Shown piece by piece: positions 50,901 through 62,872 of a stretch of 64,000 nt of DNA. The first letter of the stretch is position 1, and each line of letters opens with the position of its first letter. The notes beneath the pieces were generated by a model. It was given only the letters and a program-made list of their open reading frames with translations, was not told where the DNA came from and did no database searches. Source of the stretch: Pseudomonas citronellolis. GTDB lineage: Bacteria > Pseudomonadota > Gammaproteobacteria > Pseudomonadales > Pseudomonadaceae. Both the position numbers and the translations under genes were made by a program. Location: positions 1 through 64,000 of the forward strand of contig NZ_JARJLT010000004.1 in assembly GCF_029335315.1 (NCBI RefSeq). Reading direction: 5' to 3'.

Positions 50901-50998
50901 CTGCTCTGCGTCGCCGCTTAGCCGTCGATTTATGGGAAACTTCCCAGCGCCCGGGGGCTCAGAACCAGTGACCCCCCGCAAAACACAAGGAGCCTCCC

Positions 50999-51316
50999 AT
51001 GCCCCGCAAGAGCACCGCGAACACCACCAAGGACGAGCTGCTGGCAGAGTTCCAGGCACTGGTGGCCGATACCGAGAAACTCCTGCAGACCTCCGCCGAA
51101 CTCGCCGGCGAGGAAGCCGACGCCCTGCGCAGCCAGCTGCGCTCGGGGCTGAGTCGCGCGCGTGAACGCATCGACGAGGCCCAAGGCGCGTTCCGCGAAC
51201 AGGGCCGCGCGGCCGTGGACGCCACCGAGGACTACGTCAGCGAACACCCCTGGCAGGCCGTCGGCATGGCTGCCGGCGTCGGCTTCCTGCTCGGCCTTCT
51301 GGTCGGACGGCGCTGA
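50999..51316 (+). CDS. ElaB/YqjD-family membrane-anchored protein (DUF883)
   Basis: A 105-aa protein: a long amphipathic helix (DELLAEFQALVADTEKLLQTSAEL...) and a C-terminal membrane anchor WQAVGMAAGVGFLLGLLVGRR. In E. coli YqjD and ElaB bind ribosomes at the inner membrane in stationary phase. AAGGAG precedes the ATG. Leads a three-gene unit with YqjE- and YqjK-like genes. Confidence 0.9.
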   Translation: MPRKSTANTTKDELLAEFQALVADTEKLLQTSAELAGEEADALRSQLRSGLSRARERIDEAQGAFREQGRAAVDATEDYVSEHPWQAVGMAAGVGFLLGLLVGRR

Positions 51317-51319
51317 TCG

Positions 51320-51706
51320 ATGACTGACGGAAAGGACGCCGGAGCGCACCACCAGGGCCCCTCCGTGCGGCGCTTCGGCGCTGCGCTGCTGGGGCTGCTG
51401 CACGGGCACGTCGAACTCTTCGGCCTGGAACTGCAGGAACAGAAGAGCCGCACCCTGGCCCTGCTGCTGTTCGCCGGGCTGGCGTTGCTGTTCGCCCTGC
51501 TGCTGGTCCTCGGCCTGTCACTGCTGGTGCTGGTGCTGTTCTGGGATACTGACCGCCTGGCCGCCGTACTCGGCCTGTGCGCCTTCTACGCCCTGGGCGG
51601 CGGCCTGTGCGCCTGGCGCCTGTACCAGCTGGTGGACGACGACACCTCGCCGTTCAGCGCCACCCTGGAAGAACTGGCCCGCGACCGGGAAGAACTGCTG
51701 CCATGA
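51320..51706 (+). CDS. YqjE/phage-holin-family membrane protein
   Basis: A 128-aa inner-membrane protein with two spans (LLLFAGLALLFALLLVLGLS and LAAVLGLCAFYALGGGLCAW) after a cytosolic helix LLGLLHGHVELFGLELQEQKSR. It matches the YqjE/holin superfamily III group. It begins 3 bp after the DUF883 stop and its stop overlaps the next start (ATGA). Function unknown. Confidence 0.85.
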   Translation: MTDGKDAGAHHQGPSVRRFGAALLGLLHGHVELFGLELQEQKSRTLALLLFAGLALLFALLLVLGLSLLVLVLFWDTDRLAAVLGLCAFYALGGGLCAWRLYQLVDDDTSPFSATLEELARDREELLP

Positions 51707-52053
51707 GCGAACTGCCGAAACTCCCTGCCAACCCGTCCCGCCGCGAACTGCGCAAGGCCGTCCTGCGCCTGCGCCTGGAGGTCCGCCGCCAGCAACTGCG
51801 CCAGGAAAGCGAGCAGCTCCTGCAGCCGCTGCGCCAGGCCCGCGACCTGGGCCTGGGCTTCGGCCAGCAACTGCGTGGTGGCGCGTCGTTCTGGGCGGCC
51901 GGTGGCGCCGCCGCCGCGGCCGCGCTGCTGCTGGGGCGCAAGCGACGCCTGTCGCGCCTGCTGCGCTTGGCCGTGGTCCTCGCCCCGTTGCTGTTCAAGC
52001 TGCGCCAGCCCTCGCGCCCGACGCCGAAGAAGGACACCGAAGGCGACGGCTGA
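51703..52053 (+). CDS. YqjK-like basic protein
   Basis: A 116-aa Arg-rich protein: helical N-terminal part (RRELRKAVLRLRLEVRRQQL), hydrophobic stretch ASFWAAGGAAAAAALLL, basic KRRLSRLLRLAVVLAPLLFK. Overlaps the YqjE-like stop by 4 bp (ATGA), so translation is coupled. The trio resembles the E. coli yqjD-yqjE-yqjK order. Function unknown. Confidence 0.8.
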   Translation: MSELPKLPANPSRRELRKAVLRLRLEVRRQQLRQESEQLLQPLRQARDLGLGFGQQLRGGASFWAAGGAAAAAALLLGRKRRLSRLLRLAVVLAPLLFKLRQPSRPTPKKDTEGDG

Positions 52054-52136
52054 GCGCGCCTGGCTGCATTCTTGCTAGGAGGCTATCCCGGACCGGCGGC
52101 AACGCCCTCCCATCTCTCCCACTAAGGATGTGTCCC

Positions 52137-53300
52137 TTGATCGACGGGCAACCGATCGCCTGCTTCCAGCCCTTCATCGACACCGCCACCGGCCTGATCG
52201 CCGGCGTCGAGGCGCTCGGTCGCCTGCGCCAGCCCGACGGCCAGTTGCTGTCGGTCGGCCCGCTGTTCGTCGACCCCAAGGTGCCGCCGGCGATCCTGCG
52301 CCGACTCGACCGGCAGATCCGCGACGACGCCCTGGCGCGCCTGCCCGAAGCGCCACAGGACTGGTTCCTCAGCCTGAACATCTCGCCACGCTGGATCAGC
52401 CGGCTGCGCCCCAACCAGCCGCTGCCCAGCCTCAAGCAGTTGCAACAGCGCGGCGTCGACCCGCACCGGGTGGTGTTCGAGATCACCGAGCTGGGCGGCG
52501 GCCACCTGCGCCTGCCGGAGGTGGTGGCACGCTACCGCGAAGCAGGCGCGCGTATCGCCATCGACGACTTCGGCGCCGGTTACTCGCAACTCGACCGCGT
52601 GCTAGCCCTGCAACCGGACATCCTCAAGCTGGACATGCGCCTGTTCCAGCAGGCCGCTCGCGGCGGCCCCAGCGGAGAAGTGGTCAAGGCTCTGGCACAG
52701 ATGGCCGAGAAGACCGGCTGCTGGATCATCGCCGAGGGCGTGGAAACCGAGGCCGAGCTGGACTTCGCCCTGGAATGCGGAGCGCGCTTCGTCCAGGGTT
52801 TCCTGTTCGCCCGCCCGGAGCTGAACTTCCCCGCCAGCGACGCCTACCTCGACGCCTTCGGCCAATGGCGCGACCGCTACGTGCAGCGCAAGCTGCAGGA
52901 ACGCGCCCGCCTGGTCCACCTGCGCCAGCAACTCGCCGAGCTGATCGCCAGCCTGCGCCCCTGGGCCGAGGGCGGCACCCGCCTGGCCAGCCTGCCGACG
53001 CCGGAAGCCTTCCCGCGCCTGCTGCGCATCTACCAGTGCGATCGCCACGGCACGCAGATTTCGCCGAACCTGGAATGGAACGGTCTGTTCTGGAAGGAGG
53101 ATCGCCGCTACGTCGGCCACAACTGGTCGTGGCGCCCGTACTTCTATCAGTTGCTCGCCGACGGCTGGGAAGAGCGCCGCCTGACCCTGTCCAACACCTA
53201 CCGCGACGCCACATCCAACCAGTACTGCATGACCGCCGGCCAGTTCATCGACCAGGGGCGCCGGCTGCTGCTGGTCGACATCGACGCCGAAGGCCTCTAG
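52137..53300 (+). CDS. EAL-domain cyclic-di-GMP phosphodiesterase-type protein
   Basis: A 387-aa protein, no signal peptide and no GGDEF domain. The EAL residues are intact: EALGRLR, FEITELGG, IDDFGAGYSQ, LKLDMRLF and AEGVETEAEL, so hydrolysis of c-di-GMP is likely. A C-terminal 130-residue domain (FPRLLRIYQCDRHGTQISPN...) resembles the PAS-like sensor tail of YkuI. The start is probably TTG at 52137, because TAAGGATGT lies 7 nt upstream; the ATG at 52128 sits inside that ribosome site. Confidence 0.85.
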   Translation: MIDGQPIACFQPFIDTATGLIAGVEALGRLRQPDGQLLSVGPLFVDPKVPPAILRRLDRQIRDDALARLPEAPQDWFLSLNISPRWISRLRPNQPLPSLKQLQQRGVDPHRVVFEITELGGGHLRLPEVVARYREAGARIAIDDFGAGYSQLDRVLALQPDILKLDMRLFQQAARGGPSGEVVKALAQMAEKTGCWIIAEGVETEAELDFALECGARFVQGFLFARPELNFPASDAYLDAFGQWRDRYVQRKLQERARLVHLRQQLAELIASLRPWAEGGTRLASLPTPEAFPRLLRIYQCDRHGTQISPNLEWNGLFWKEDRRYVGHNWSWRPYFYQLLADGWEERRLTLSNTYRDATSNQYCMTAGQFIDQGRRLLLVDIDAEGL

Positions 53301-53389
53301 CGCCCCATCAGGAATGGCCTCCAGCGCCCATTGAGATTGCCGCTGCCACGGGGTAGCGTGGGCGCTACCACGAGCAATCGGACGAGCGA

Positions 53390-54721
53390 ATGGACTGGCA
53401 TACCCTGCTCCCCCGCGAGCGCCTCGGCAAACCCGCGCACAGCAGCGAGGAACTTGGCCGCAGCGCGTTCCACAAGGACCACGATCGCGTCATCTTCTCC
53501 GGCGCCTTCCGCCGCCTGGGGCGCAAGACCCAGGTCCACCCGGTGTCCAGCAACGATCACATCCACACACGCCTGACCCACTCGCTGGAGGTCGGCTGCG
53601 TCGGCCGCTCGCTGGGCATGCGCGTAGGCGAGATGCTCCGTGACGAGTTGCCGGAATGGTGCGACCCGGCGGACCTCGGGGTGATCGTGCAGTCCGCCTG
53701 CCTGGCCCATGACATCGGCAACCCGCCCTTCGGCCATTCCGGCGAGGACGCCATTCGCCACTGGTTCCTGCAGGCCGCCTCGCGCGGCTGGCTCGACGAC
53801 ATGGACGACGATGAGCGCGCCGACTTCCTGCACTTCGAAGGCAATGCCCAGGGCTTCCGCGTGCTCACCCAGCTGGAATACCACCAGTTCGACGGCGGCA
53901 TGCGCCTGACCTACGCCACCCTGGGCAGCTACCTGAAATACCCCTGGACCGCCCGCCACGCCGAGTCGCTGGGCTACAAGAAGCACAAATTCGGCTGCTA
54001 CAAGAGCGAACTGCCGCTGCTCGAACAGATCACCGACAAGCTCGGCATGCCGCAGCTGGAGCGCGAGCGCTGGGCCCGCCACCCGCTGGTCTACCTGATG
54101 GAGGCGGCCGACGACATCTGCTATGGCCTGATCGACCTGGAGGACGGCCTGGAGATGGAACTGCTCGACTACCCCGAGGTGGAAGCCTTGCTGCTCGACC
54201 TGGTCGGCGACGACATCCCCGATACCTACCGCCAGCTCGGCCCCCGGGACTCGCGCCGGCGACGCCTGGCGATCCTGCGCGGCAAGGCCATCGAACACCT
54301 GGGCAACGCCGCCGCGCGGGCCTTCGTCGAGCAGAAGCGCGTGCTGCTGGAAGGCGGCCTGGCCGGCGACCTGGTGGAGCACATGAGCGGCCCGGCCAAG
54401 CGCTGCGTGCAACAGGCCAAGGCGCTGGCGCGCAACAAGATCTTCCAGGACAAGCGCAAGACACTGCACGAGATCGGCGCCTACACCACCCTGGAGATCC
54501 TCCTCAATTCCTTCTGCGGCGCCGCGCTGGAGCAGCACGGCGGACGCAGCCCGTCATTCAAGAACCAGCGCATCCTCGACCTGCTGGGGCACAACGCCCC
54601 GCATCCCGACTGGTCGTTACACAAGGCCTTCCTGCGCGTCATCGACTTCATCGCCGGCATGACCGACAGCTATGCCACGGAGATGGCTCGCGAAATGACT
54701 GGCCGCTCCAGCCCGGTGTGA
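53390..54721 (+). CDS. dgt: Deoxyguanosinetriphosphate triphosphohydrolase-like protein
   Basis: A 443-aa cytosolic HD-domain enzyme converting dGTP (or dNTPs) to nucleoside and triphosphate. Motifs in order: [13 protein letters not shown]...RLTHSLEVG, the HD pair [20 protein letters not shown], and [16 protein letters not shown]. Length matches the dGTPase-like family; strict dGTP specificity is not established. A hairpin GGTAGCG/CGCTACC (53352-53369) lies 20 bp before the ATG. Separated from RocS by only 3 bp, converging. Confidence 0.93.
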   Translation: MDWHTLLPRERLGKPAHSSEELGRSAFHKDHDRVIFSGAFRRLGRKTQVHPVSSNDHIHTRLTHSLEVGCVGRSLGMRVGEMLRDELPEWCDPADLGVIVQSACLAHDIGNPPFGHSGEDAIRHWFLQAASRGWLDDMDDDERADFLHFEGNAQGFRVLTQLEYHQFDGGMRLTYATLGSYLKYPWTARHAESLGYKKHKFGCYKSELPLLEQITDKLGMPQLERERWARHPLVYLMEAADDICYGLIDLEDGLEMELLDYPEVEALLLDLVGDDIPDTYRQLGPRDSRRRRLAILRGKAIEHLGNAAARAFVEQKRVLLEGGLAGDLVEHMSGPAKRCVQQAKALARNKIFQDKRKTLHEIGAYTTLEILLNSFCGAALEQHGGRSPSFKNQRILDLLGHNAPHPDWSLHKAFLRVIDFIAGMTDSYATEMAREMTGRSSPV

Positions 54722-54724
54722 GCC

Positions 54725-58435
<3,711 letters not shown>

Positions 58436-58443
58436 CGCCAACC

Positions 58444-59070
58444 TCAGACGAGCGCGTTGCGCTTCGCGAACTCGATCAGGTCGACCAGCGAGTGAGCGTT
58501 GAGCTTCAGCAACAGGCGCGTCTTGTAGGTACTGACGGTCTTGTTGCTGATGAACATCTGTTCGGAAATGTCCTTGTTCGAGTATCCGTTGGCCAGATAC
58601 TGCAGCACTGACATCTCGCGGTCTGACAGACGCTGGATCAGCTCATGGTCGTCCATGCTGCCGTTGTTCTTGCGCGCCGGGCGCACCGCGGTGCTGGGGA
58701 AATAGTTGTAGCCGGCGATCACCGCGTTCACCGCGCTGATCAGCTCGGCGAGGCCGCCCTGCTTGCAGACGAACCCCGAGGCGCCCGCCTGCATGCAGCG
58801 CATGGCGTAGAGCGAGGCACTCTGCCCGGTGAGCACGAGGATCTTCAGCGGCAGGTTGAAGGCGGTCAGGCGGCTGATGACCTCCAGCCCGTCCAGCTTG
58901 GGGATGCCGATGTCCAGCACCACCAGTTCCGGCAGCAGTTCCTTCACCAGGGACAACGCATCAACGCCGTTGTCGGTTTCCCCGATGATGGTGTGGCCTT
59001 CCTTTTCCAGGAGGACACGCATGGCCATCCGAATTACCGGATGGTCGTCGACAATAAGAACCTTGCTCAA
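58444..59070 (-). CDS. rocA2: NarL/LuxR-type response regulator (RocA-like)
   Basis: A 208-aa DNA-binding regulator: receiver domain with Asp53 (LVVLDIGIPKLDG) and an N-terminal DD (VLIVDDHP), then a LuxR helix-turn-helix (LSDREMSVLQYLANGYSNKDISEQMF, SNKTVSTYKTRLLLKL shown as pieces). Cognate partner of the adjacent sensor. Its promoter lies in an AT-rich divergent region with three direct repeats that could be its binding sites. Locus matches rocA2 as I recall. Confidence 0.88.
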   Translation of the reverse strand: MSKVLIVDDHPVIRMAMRVLLEKEGHTIIGETDNGVDALSLVKELLPELVVLDIGIPKLDGLEVISRLTAFNLPLKILVLTGQSASLYAMRCMQAGASGFVCKQGGLAELISAVNAVIAGYNYFPSTAVRPARKNNGSMDDHELIQRLSDREMSVLQYLANGYSNKDISEQMFISNKTVSTYKTRLLLKLNAHSLVDLIEFAKRNALV

Positions 59071-59343
59071 TTTGCAATCTCCGAAAGACTTCCCAAGAGT
59101 TCGGCGTAAGATATCGCTCAGGAAATCGGTGTCGAGATTGCCTACCCCCGCTTTTAATATCTTCAGTAAATTCCTACCAAATTAAAGATATATTCTTACA
59201 ACAAACATAAACATCTGACTTCATTCGATTTTTCAATTACTTTCCGCCAGCATATTCCTACAAAAAAAATGGATTAGTTTTGATTCATTAAATGCCCGCT
59301 GCCGGCAAACTTCGACAGTTCTCGTCATTCGGTATATCCACCA
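59071..59343. promoter_or_regulatory. AT-rich divergent promoter region with three ATTCYTACMA repeats
   Basis: 273 bp between rocA-like and the REC-EAL gene, clearly poorer in GC than its surroundings, notably 59150-59290. Direct repeats ATTCCTACCAA (59170), ATTCTTACAA (59192) and ATTCCTACAAA (59254) are spaced 22 and 62 bp apart. No gene is visible. Confidence 0.6.
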
Positions 59344-60591
59344 ATGAATACTTCGACACCACCGAGCCTATTGGTACTGGAGGATCACGCGTTCCTGCGG
59401 GAAGCGACCGTGCATGGCCTGCAGGTCCTCGGGTACGAGCGGGTGCTGGCCGCCGCCGACGGCGACAGCGCCATGGAGCAGCTCAGGCAACACGGCGGCG
59501 TCGAGATCGCCATTTGCGATGTACGCCTGCCCGGCATGGACCTGATCACTTTCCTGCGCCTGGCGGCCCATGAACAGCTGGTCCGGGCCATCGTGGTGGT
59601 GAGCGACATCCCGGCCGATCTGCGCCGCGCCATCGTCCACATCGCCACGCTGCATGGCCTGGCGGTTATCGGCGAACTCAGCAAGCCACTGCAGATCGGC
59701 TTCCTGCAGGCGCGCCTGAAGCAGTACTGCACGGAGCCGGGCGAGACCCCGAAGGAAAACCGCCCAACCCCCTCCGCGCTGGAAGTCTGGCGGGCGATGC
59801 GCAACCAGGAACTGAAGGCCTACTACCAGCCCAAGGTCAACCTGGACACCCTGGAAACCGTGGGCGCCGAGGTCCTGGTGCGCTGGGATCACCCGGTCCA
59901 TGGTCTGCTACGGCCGGCCTATTTCCTCGCGGCGGTGCGCCAGATGAAACTGCTGCCGGAGCTGTTCGAGCAGGTACTCACCCAGGCGCTGGCGTTCGCC
60001 CGCGGCGAACGCCAGCAGGGGCGCTGTCCGGATCTGTCGATCAACATGGACCTGGAGGTACTGCAGCAGTCCAACCTGGCCGCCAGCCTGGAAGAGCGCC
60101 TGCGGCAGAGCGGCGTCGAGCCGTCCAGCCTGACCATCGAGATCATCGAGGGCGGCCTGGCGGCCACCCCGCTGGCCAGCCTGGAGAATCTCACGCGCCT
60201 GCGCCTGCTGGGTTGCAACATCTCGATCGACGACTTCGGCACCGGCTATTCGTCGCTGCAGCGGCTGTGCGACCTGCCGTGCAACGAGATCAAGCTGGAC
60301 GCCTCGTTCATTCGCGACATGCAGGAAAACCCGCGGGCCTACGAGTCGATCGCCAGCACCATGGCGCTCGCGCGCCACCTGAAGCTGCGAGTGGTGGCCG
60401 AAGGCATAGAGTCGCCGCAGCAGTTGCAGCGCCTTCGTGAACTCGGCTGCCAGCTGGGCCAGGGTTTCCTCTTCGCCGAGCCGCTATCCGAGCACGAGTT
60501 CCGCAACTGGCCCGGCGCCCAGCATCTGCCCATGGCAGTGGCCGGCCATGCCCGGCTCGATCGGGAAACGGCCCCGCATCCGCCCTACTGA
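59344..60591 (+). CDS. Receiver-EAL response regulator (RocR-like)
   Basis: A 415-aa protein: receiver domain with Asp59 (AICDVRLPGMDL) and EAL domain with Glu176 (GAEVLVRWDHP), SINMDLEVL, TIEIIEGG, IDDFGTGYSS, IKLDASFI, VAEGIES and QGFLFAEP. All catalytic positions look intact, so phosphorylation-controlled c-di-GMP hydrolysis is likely. It resembles RocR of the Roc1 system (REC-EAL). In P. aeruginosa, as I recall, the Roc2 locus lacks rocR; here a homolog is divergent from rocA. The ribosome site is weak. Confidence 0.85.
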   Translation: MNTSTPPSLLVLEDHAFLREATVHGLQVLGYERVLAAADGDSAMEQLRQHGGVEIAICDVRLPGMDLITFLRLAAHEQLVRAIVVVSDIPADLRRAIVHIATLHGLAVIGELSKPLQIGFLQARLKQYCTEPGETPKENRPTPSALEVWRAMRNQELKAYYQPKVNLDTLETVGAEVLVRWDHPVHGLLRPAYFLAAVRQMKLLPELFEQVLTQALAFARGERQQGRCPDLSINMDLEVLQQSNLAASLEERLRQSGVEPSSLTIEIIEGGLAATPLASLENLTRLRLLGCNISIDDFGTGYSSLQRLCDLPCNEIKLDASFIRDMQENPRAYESIASTMALARHLKLRVVAEGIESPQQLQRLRELGCQLGQGFLFAEPLSEHEFRNWPGAQHLPMAVAGHARLDRETAPHPPY

Positions 60592-60611
60592 CGGATAGGG
60601 ACGCCGCTCGA

Positions 60612-60956
60612 TCAGCCCGGCGCGTGGATGGGCTGATCGGGGTACCAGGCGTCCTGCAGCGCGCTGACCGTGCTGCCATCGAGCTCCGGCTGTTGCTTCA
60701 GCCAGCTCTCCACCGCCTGACGCTGCGCCTCTTCGACCGAGCCACGGCGCGCCAGGCAAACGAAGCCGAAATCGTCGCAACCGGTGTACGCCAGGCCATT
60801 GGCGTCCATGGCCTCGTCCACGAAGCGCGCCAGGAAGCCCTGCACCGCCTTGCCGTCCAACCCTTCGCGGTAGGTCAGGCTCAACTCGAAGCCCAGTTCC
60901 TGGAATTCATCGACGCAGAGTTTCTTGCGCAGGCGACGGGAACGATTGCTGGCCAT
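60612..60956 (-). CDS. yggL: YggL family 50S ribosome-associated protein
   Basis: A 114-aa protein opening MASNRSRRLRKKLCVDEFQE with FELSLTYREGLDGKAVQGFLARF and CDDFGFVCLARRGSVEEAQR, the YggL (DUF469) signature. E. coli YggL binds the 50S subunit. GAGGAG about 10 nt before the ATG. The C-terminal codons lie in a perfect inverted repeat (60609-60618 with 60630-60639) spanning the stop. Converges on the REC-EAL gene. Confidence 0.9.
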   Translation of the reverse strand: MASNRSRRLRKKLCVDEFQELGFELSLTYREGLDGKAVQGFLARFVDEAMDANGLAYTGCDDFGFVCLARRGSVEEAQRQAVESWLKQQPELDGSTVSALQDAWYPDQPIHAPG

Positions 60957-61102
60957 TTGGCGACTCTCCTCGGTTGGCTATGACGGTCGGCGCGCCTGGG
61001 CGGATCGCCGCTGCGCCGGACGGCACTCTAGCAGCTTAGTGCCTGCGCTCCCACGCGCACCCACCACGAAAGCCCAGCGCATCCGCGAACGGCTTACGGC
61101 AT

Positions 61103-61118
61103 AATGCGCCGGCGCATT
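61103..61118. promoter_or_regulatory. 16-bp palindrome in the yggL-dacB divergent region
   Basis: AATGCGCC-GGCGCATT is a perfect palindrome about 92 bp before dacB, next to a second inverted repeat (ATTCCG 61116-61121 with CGGAAT 61132-61137). Operator or promoter structure is possible; no regulator known. Confidence 0.3.
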
Positions 61119-61209
61119 CCGTAGACGCTGGCGGAATCGTCTATTGTCTGTGTTTCGTTTTTGTCACCCTTTCATGTCAATGCCCTGAATCGGGATTTCA
61201 CCTTTGCAT

Positions 61210-62652
61210 ATGTTCAAGTCTCTGCGTGTTCTCGCCTTCGCCACCCTGCTGCCCTTCGCCCTGCCCACCCTGGCCGCTCCAACCAAGTCCAGCCTGCCCG
61301 AACGCGTGGAAAAGGCGCTCAAGGCCAGCAAGCTGAACGACGACGCCCTGTCGCTGGTGATGATTCCCCTCGACGGGCCGGGCCAGGCGACCTATTTCAA
61401 CGCCGACGTCTCGGTGAACCCGGCTTCGACCATGAAGCTGTTCACCACCTACGCGGCGCTCGAACTGCTGGGCCCCACCTACCAGTGGAAAACCGAGTTC
61501 TACACCGACGGCAAGCTGCAGGACGGCGTGCTCAACGGCAACCTCTACCTCAAGGGCGGCGGTGATCCCAAGCTGAACCTGGAGAAGCTCTGGCTGATGA
61601 TGCGCGACCTGCGCGCCAACGGCGTGCTCAAGGTCAACGGCGACCTGGTGCTCGACCGCAGCTACTTCAACCAGCCGCAACTGCCGGTGTTCAACGACGA
61701 CGGCGGCGACGACAACAAGCCCTTCCTGGTCGGCCCGGATGCGGCGATGGTCAACCTGAAGAGCGTGCGCCTGGTCGTGCGCGCCGAAGGCAACCAGGCT
61801 TCGGTGATGATGGACCCGCCGCTGGCCAACGTGCGCCTGGAGAACCAGGTCAAGGTCACCGGACCGGCGACCTGCCCGGCCTGGCCGAAGCTGCGTTTCG
61901 TGCCGGAAACCCGCGCCGACGGCACCGCGCTGGTGGCCGCCGGCGAGATTCCGCGCGGCTGCAGCGCGCAGACCTACATGTCGCTGCTCGACCACCCCGC
62001 CTACACCGCCGGCGCCATCCGCGGCATCTGGCAGGAACTGGGTGGCAGCATCAGCGGCCGTGATCGCGAAGGCGCGGTGCCGAAGAGCGCCACCCTGCTG
62101 GCCCGCGCGCTGTCGCCGGACACCGTGGACATCATCCGCGACATCAACAAGTTCAGTAACAACACCATGGCCCGCCAGGTGTTCCTCAGCATCGGCGCGC
62201 AGAACCGCACCAGCGCCGACGGCGACGACAGCAAGGCGGCGCAGCGGGTGATCCGCCAGTGGCTGGCGCGCAAGGGCATCACCGCCTCGCACCTGGTGAT
62301 GGAGAACGGTTCCGGGTTGTCGCGCGACGAGCGGGTCAGCGCCCGCGAGATGGCGGCCATGCTGCAAGCGGCCTGGCACAGCCCCTATGCGTCGGAGTAC
62401 ATCTCCTCGCTGCCGATCGTGGGGGTCGACGGCACCATGCGCAAACGCCTGCGCCACACCCCGATGACCGGCGAGGCCCACGTCAAGACCGGCACCCTCA
62501 ACACCGTTCGCGCACTGGCCGGCTTCAGCCGCGACGCGCGCGGCAACAACTGGGTGGTGGTGGCGATCCTCAACAGCAACCGGCCGTGGGGCGCCTCGTC
62601 CATCCTCGACCAGGTGCTGCTCGACCTCTACGCCTCCACTCGCGGCCAGTAA
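61210..62652 (+). CDS. dacB: D-alanyl-D-alanine carboxypeptidase/endopeptidase DacB (PBP4)
   Basis: A 480-aa periplasmic class C penicillin-binding protein. Signal peptide (MFKSLRVLAFATLLPFALPTLA), SxxK with Ser73-Lys76 (ASTMKLF), SxN in KFSNNTMARQVF, KTG in HVKTGTLNTVRAL. It trims or cuts D-Ala-mDAP cross-links; its loss in P. aeruginosa triggers AmpC induction. The ATG at 61210 is used rather than the in-frame TTG at 61204. Confidence 0.95.
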   Translation: MFKSLRVLAFATLLPFALPTLAAPTKSSLPERVEKALKASKLNDDALSLVMIPLDGPGQATYFNADVSVNPASTMKLFTTYAALELLGPTYQWKTEFYTDGKLQDGVLNGNLYLKGGGDPKLNLEKLWLMMRDLRANGVLKVNGDLVLDRSYFNQPQLPVFNDDGGDDNKPFLVGPDAAMVNLKSVRLVVRAEGNQASVMMDPPLANVRLENQVKVTGPATCPAWPKLRFVPETRADGTALVAAGEIPRGCSAQTYMSLLDHPAYTAGAIRGIWQELGGSISGRDREGAVPKSATLLARALSPDTVDIIRDINKFSNNTMARQVFLSIGAQNRTSADGDDSKAAQRVIRQWLARKGITASHLVMENGSGLSRDERVSAREMAAMLQAAWHSPYASEYISSLPIVGVDGTMRKRLRHTPMTGEAHVKTGTLNTVRALAGFSRDARGNNWVVVAILNSNRPWGASSILDQVLLDLYASTRGQ

Positions 62653-62671
62653 TCCCGGCCGCGAGCCCTCC

Positions 62672-62872
62672 AGAACCTGTCTACGATCTCGCGAGCCAGA
62701 GCAGAACAAGGCGCAACGACCAACGGGAGCAACAGCCGAAGGGCGAGCGCAGCGAGTCAAAACAGGCGAGTGACGGACCGGGCTCGCGTTCGAGTTTAGG
62801 CCGCTGAATGAGCCTCACTCGCCTGTTTTTAACGCCGTTATGCCGACGCGCAGCAGATCGTAGGCTGGTTCT
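62672..62872. repeat. MITE-like inverted-repeat element, copy B (201 bp)
   Basis: Terminal inverted repeats match 16 of 18 bp (62672-62689 with 62855-62872), core ACGATCT/AGATCGT. Same end and inner blocks as copy A (19143-19283), with about 45-60 bp extra between AGAGCAGAACAAGGC and AACAGGCGAG. Right end overlaps the last base of the rlmL stop codon. Confidence 0.87.

Larger units (their letters stand above)
50572..50998. other. 427-bp divergent intergenic region between amtB and the DUF883 gene
   Basis: No supported gene; a 70-codon frame at 50709-50921 looks spurious. Contains the candidate sigma-54 promoter (50830-50846), a 10-bp inverted repeat (50865-50900), a T-rich stretch (50710-50760), and the AAGGAG site of the DUF883 gene. 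Confidence 0.6.

Noticed and set aside
50709-50921. 70-codon plus-strand frame in the amtB upstream region
   Set aside because: No ribosome site, no family resemblance, and overlaps the candidate sigma-54 promoter.
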